Assembly (NCBI GenBank): GCA_955652715.1
Contig: CATPBS010000113.1
Coordinates: forward strand, 1-6,581
Length of the DNA stretch: 6,581 nt
Origin: an uncultured Candidatus Udaeobacter sp.
Lineage (GTDB): Bacteria; Verrucomicrobiota; Verrucomicrobiia; Chthoniobacterales; UBA10450
Direction of reading: 5' to 3'
A program made the position numbers and the translations under genes. Position 1 is the first letter of the stretch. Each line of letters starts with the position of its first letter. Below the pieces are notes generated by a model. It did not search any database. It was given only the letters and a program-made list of their open reading frames with translations, and was not told where the DNA came from. Shown here in pieces: positions 4,240 to 6,581 of this stretch.

Positions 4240-5811
4240 ATGGCGCGACTTCACGAATATCAGGGCAAAGCCATCCTCGCCGCGAATGGATTTAAGATCC
4301 CGCGCGGTCGGGCCGCATCAAATGCCGACGAAGCTGTCGCCGTCGCAAAAGAAGTAGGCGGTGAAGTTGTGGTCAAAATCCAAGCTTGGACTACCGGGCG
4401 TGCTGGTATCGGAGGAGTCGCCTTCGCGAAAAAACCAGATGAGGCGCGCGTTTATGCCAAGCGCATGCTTGCGACGAAAGTGGGACAGTTCCCAGTCGAA
4501 GCCGTACTCGTGGAAGAAAAGATCGACGTTGATCGCGAGTTTTTCCTTTCGTTCGCGATAGATGACGCTGCTCGCGCGCCCGTGATCATTTTCGCGCCTG
4601 GCGGCGGCACCGGAATTGAAGAACGTGCTGCGTCAACGCAACGAATCCCGTGCGACGTGAACTGCGGTCCACTCGATTCAGCACTGAACGAAGCTGTCGT
4701 TTCCTGCGGACTTTCGCTTGCACGCGCCCAGCAACTCGCTCAGTCGATCCGAAATTTATTTGCCGCTGCGCGCAGCGTTGAAGCGCGCTCGCTCGAAATC
4801 AATCCGCTGGCTCTCACGAAAAGCGGCGAATTCGTCGCGGCGGATTGCCGCATCACGATTGATGATTACGCCGTTGGCCGGCACCCCGACCTGGGGATCG
4901 AGATCGCGCGCGAGTTCGATCATCCGCCCACGGCTCTGGAGCGCATCGCCTACGTCGTCGAACAAAAAGATCACCGCGGCACATTTTATTTCGCGCAGTT
5001 AGCGACTGCCGCGCCAAAAGAATCAAAAGGTCTGGTTGGGTTTCACGGCGCCGGCGGCGGCGGCTCGATGATGTCGATGGACGCGATTGTGAACGCGGGA
5101 TTCACGATCGCAAATTTCACCGACACAAGCGGGAATCCATCCGCGTCCAAGGTCTATCGCGCGGCGCGAATCATTTTGGCTCAGCCGGATCTGGTTGGAT
5201 ATTTCGGTTCGGGTTCCGGCGTCGCGAGCCAGGAACAATATTGGTCCGCCTACGGCCTGGCCAAGGCGTTTTGGGAACTCGATCTCGACATTCCGGCGGT
5301 GATACGTCTCGGCGGTAACACCGAAGATCGCGCCGTGGACATCTTGCATCGAATGTCGAAGCTGCTTCGCGCGCCAGTAGAGGGCTATCGCAAGAGTGAC
5401 ACACCGGCCATGATCGCCGTGCGCTTTGCGGAACTCGTTGCTGAAGCCAAGGGCGCCAAATGGAAACCGCGCCCGCCAAGCGTTCCAAAATTCATTAAAA
5501 ATGAATCGAACATGATGCTTGCCGTAAAAAATGGTCGCGTCTGGATCGACACCGCGCAGTGGCCGCAGATTCGCCCGGCGGTTGAAACGCACTCGGGCGG
5601 ATTAATCGTAGATCGCGAAGGTGCACCTGCCGCGGCGTTGCCAGCCGAAGAGTTTGCCACCAAAGATTCCGAGTTGCTCGCGTGCGATGTCGAGTGTCGC
5701 ATGGCCGGAGTCGAAGGGTTTTATTTAGAGCTCGATATTCCCGGATTGAACGAACTGATTGAGCACAAAGGTGCCGGCCTGGTGCTAGAATGTTCCCGCG
5801 GTCACGCATAA
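4240..5811 (+). CDS. sucC: Succinyl-CoA synthetase beta-subunit-like protein (ATP-grasp) with C-terminal extension
   Basis: Beta subunit of an NDP-forming acyl-CoA synthetase: with the alpha subunit it makes or uses an acyl-CoA plus ADP/ATP (succinyl-CoA in the TCA cycle is the default). The N-terminus RLHEYQGKAIL (3-13) is the SucC signature. The ATP-grasp part has VVVKIQ (43-48, nucleotide-binding Lys46), TGRAGIGGV (52-60, in place of the usual GGRGKAGGV), LEINPLAL (185-192) and AADCRITIDD (200-209); Asn188 and Asp202 match the Mg2+ ligands of SucC. The CoA-ligase half has GFHGAGGGGSMMSMD (267-281), TDTSGNPSASKV (294-305), YFGSGSGVAS (321-330) and IRLGGNTEDRAVDIL (355-369). Usual SucC is about 390 aa; this one has 523, with an extra segment from about 410. 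ATG 4240 is preceded by AAGGA at 4221-4225, a rather long spacing. The SucD-like partner follows after the TA cassette. The motif changes leave the substrate open. Confidence 0.85.
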   Translation: MARLHEYQGKAILAANGFKIPRGRAASNADEAVAVAKEVGGEVVVKIQAWTTGRAGIGGVAFAKKPDEARVYAKRMLATKVGQFPVEAVLVEEKIDVDREFFLSFAIDDAARAPVIIFAPGGGTGIEERAASTQRIPCDVNCGPLDSALNEAVVSCGLSLARAQQLAQSIRNLFAAARSVEARSLEINPLALTKSGEFVAADCRITIDDYAVGRHPDLGIEIAREFDHPPTALERIAYVVEQKDHRGTFYFAQLATAAPKESKGLVGFHGAGGGGSMMSMDAIVNAGFTIANFTDTSGNPSASKVYRAARIILAQPDLVGYFGSGSGVASQEQYWSAYGLAKAFWELDLDIPAVIRLGGNTEDRAVDILHRMSKLLRAPVEGYRKSDTPAMIAVRFAELVAEAKGAKWKPRPPSVPKFIKNESNMMLAVKNGRVWIDTAQWPQIRPAVETHSGGLIVDREGAPAAALPAEEFATKDSELLACDVECRMAGVEGFYLELDIPGLNELIEHKGAGLVLECSRGHA

Positions 5812-5853
5812 TGACCGGGTGACAATTGTTGGCCGACTGATTAGATTCCTTGC

Positions 5854-6090
5854 ATGAGCAAAGCGGAGATTCTGGCAGAGATTCCAAAACTCACACGGCA
5901 AGAGCGGGAGGAGATTTACCTCAAACTGGCCGAATTTGATGACGATAAGTGGTTGGATGCCGATGATCCGTTGAGCGAAGCGGATAAAGCACTCATCGCG
6001 ACGCGAATCAAAGCGCACGAGAAAAACCCGCAAACTGCTGTCCCTTGGGAGGAGTTCGACGCCCAGCTTAAGCGGAGATTGGGCGAGTGA
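5854..6090 (+). CDS. Antitoxin, Unstab_antitox (TIGR02574-like) family
   Basis: A 78-residue acidic/helical protein: an N-terminal helix MSKAEILAEIPKLTRQER (1-18) followed by EEIYLKLAEFDD, then PLSEADKALIATRIKAHEKNP (split: PLSEADKALI and ATRIKAHEKNP, 39-59) and VPWEEFDAQLKRRLGE (63-78). The 'LS...K..I..R...HE.NP....PW.E....L' pattern is that of small 'addiction module component' antitoxins paired with ParE/RelE toxins. It should neutralise the downstream toxin by wrapping it, and may repress the operon, though no DNA-binding domain is obvious. The ATG at 5854 lacks a strong Shine-Dalgarno. The gene starts 42 bp after the sucC-like stop and its TGA overlaps the toxin's GTG start by four bases (GTGA, 6087-6090). 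Confidence 0.8.
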   Translation: MSKAEILAEIPKLTRQEREEIYLKLAEFDDDKWLDADDPLSEADKALIATRIKAHEKNPQTAVPWEEFDAQLKRRLGE

Positions 6091-6389
6091 AATTCAAATT
6101 GGTAGTCCGCCCCGAGGTGGACGCCGACTTGGTGCAAGCAGAAATTTGGTATGAAGAACAGCAGGCTGGATTAGGACGCGATTTCCTGCGCGCGGCGCGG
6201 AAGAAAATGGCGCATTTGCGGCGCAATCCCTTTCTCCACAGAATCCGCCAGCATCGCAAACAAGTGCGTTGGGCGTACCCGGACCGTTTTCCTTACCGAA
6301 TCATTTTTCGGATAGTCGGCGATACAGTTGTTATTTATGCAGTTCTGCATGCTGCGAGGGACGACCGGCATTGGAAACGCCGGCTATAA
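6087..6389 (+). CDS. ParE/RelE-superfamily toxin
   Basis: A 100-residue basic protein matching the ParE/RelE fold: KLVVRPEVDADLVQAEIWYEEQ (split: KLVVRPEVDADL and VQAEIWYEEQ, 4-25) is the first strand and helix; GLGRDFLRAARKKMAHLRRNP (28-48) is the second helix with the usual 'GLG..F......l...P' pattern; and VRWAYPDRFPYRIIFRIVGD (60-79) plus VVIYAVLHAARDDRHWKRR (81-99) are the core strands, with the conserved FPY and the terminal 'H.rRd...W..R' element. ParE members inhibit gyrase and RelE members cleave mRNA on the ribosome; the sequence alone does not tell which. Translation begins at GTG 6087, overlapping the antitoxin stop, with CGGAG (6072-6076) about ten bases upstream. The gene looks full-length and intact. 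Confidence 0.87.
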   Translation: MKFKLVVRPEVDADLVQAEIWYEEQQAGLGRDFLRAARKKMAHLRRNPFLHRIRQHRKQVRWAYPDRFPYRIIFRIVGDTVVIYAVLHAARDDRHWKRRL

Positions 6390-6434
6390 AAACGAAATTA
6401 GAAGCGCCGTGACTCGAAAGTTGAGAAGCACTAA

Positions 6435-6581
6435 ATGGCAATTTTAATCGACGAGAAAAAGCGCGTTCTGGTGCAAGGTATCACGGGACGCGAAGGCCGG
6501 GCGCGCACGCGGCTGATGCGCGAGTACGGAACAAATGTCGTCGGCGGCGTAACGCCGGGCAAAGGCGGCCAAACTGTGCTC
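6435..6581 (+). CDS. sucD: Succinyl-CoA synthetase alpha-subunit-like protein (N-terminal fragment)
   Basis: The first 49 residues of a SucD-type alpha subunit, cut by the window end. [21 protein letters not shown] (split: [11 protein letters not shown] and [10 protein letters not shown], 1-21) carries the Rossmann-type G-x-T-G-x-x-G CoA-binding loop, followed by [19 protein letters not shown] (27-45), nearly identical in pattern to the '[15 protein letters not shown]' block of SucD. The active-site histidine that becomes phosphorylated lies beyond the window. ATG 6435 has GAGAAG (6423-6428) six bases upstream, a good ribosome-binding site. It is the expected partner of the 4240-5811 gene, but the two are separated by the toxin-antitoxin pair; the gap after the toxin is only 45 bp, so one transcript could cover all four genes. 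Confidence 0.92.
   Translation, partial: MAILIDEKKRVLVQGITGREGRARTRLMREYGTNVVGGVTPGKGGQTVL

Noticed and set aside
5023..5592. Minus-strand open frames opposite the sucC-like gene
   Set aside because: They lie wholly antisense to a well-supported ATP-grasp protein and lack recognisable domains.
5697..5780. Cysteines in the SucC extension as an iron-sulfur site
   Set aside because: Only CDVEC (482-486) plus a distant Cys518 are present; the four-cysteine pattern of a ferredoxin-like domain is missing.

Overview
The window reads as a chromosomal segment from a moderately GC-rich, probably soil-dwelling, uncultured-type bacterium. The best guess is Verrucomicrobiota (Chthoniobacterales-like). 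The grounds are the PPIase-pdxA linkage, small Unstab_antitox/ParE modules between housekeeping genes, a divergent SucC/SucD pair and a dispersed inverted-repeat element in a gene gap. This assignment is inference; no RNA gene or marker protein here proves it. All convincing genes lie on the + strand.

Layout. (1) 1-251: the C-terminus of a SurA/PpiC-type peptidyl-prolyl isomerase, followed by (2) pdxA (356-1240), an arrangement like the surA-pdxA linkage of enterobacteria. pdxA carries an in-frame array of four 7-bp units, and its stop codon lies inside (3) an 89-bp imperfect inverted-repeat element (1231-1319). That element fills nearly all of the gap to (4) an ABC-2 type permease (1337-2152) with no ATPase partner in view. 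(5) 2153-2643 is a gene-free stretch with palindromes and a possible second degenerate repeat, ending in an A/T-richer promoter-like zone with a 19-bp operator-like palindrome. (6) 2644-3744 and 3741-4103 form a start/stop-overlapping pair: a PD-(D/E)XK-like/winged-helix protein related to AbiEi-type antitoxins, and a nucleotidyltransferase of the AbiEii type. The second keeps the NTase core but ends abruptly at 120 residues. (7) 4240-5811: a SucC-like ATP-grasp subunit with an unusual C-terminal extension of about 110 residues. (8) 5854-6389: an overlapping antitoxin/toxin pair (Unstab_antitox-like + ParE/RelE-like). (9) 6435-end: the start of the SucD-like partner.

How it fits together. Two metabolic units (vitamin B6 synthesis and an NDP-forming acyl-CoA synthetase) are interleaved with accessory DNA. 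The SucC/SucD pair is split by a complete type II toxin-antitoxin cassette. A type IV-like toxin-antitoxin or defence pair, apparently decayed in its toxin half, sits just upstream. I see no CRISPR array, tRNA, rRNA or intact insertion sequence. The items most worth following up are the nuclease-like/wHTH + NTase pair with its operator, the TA cassette inside sucCD, the SucC extension and the heptamer array in pdxA.
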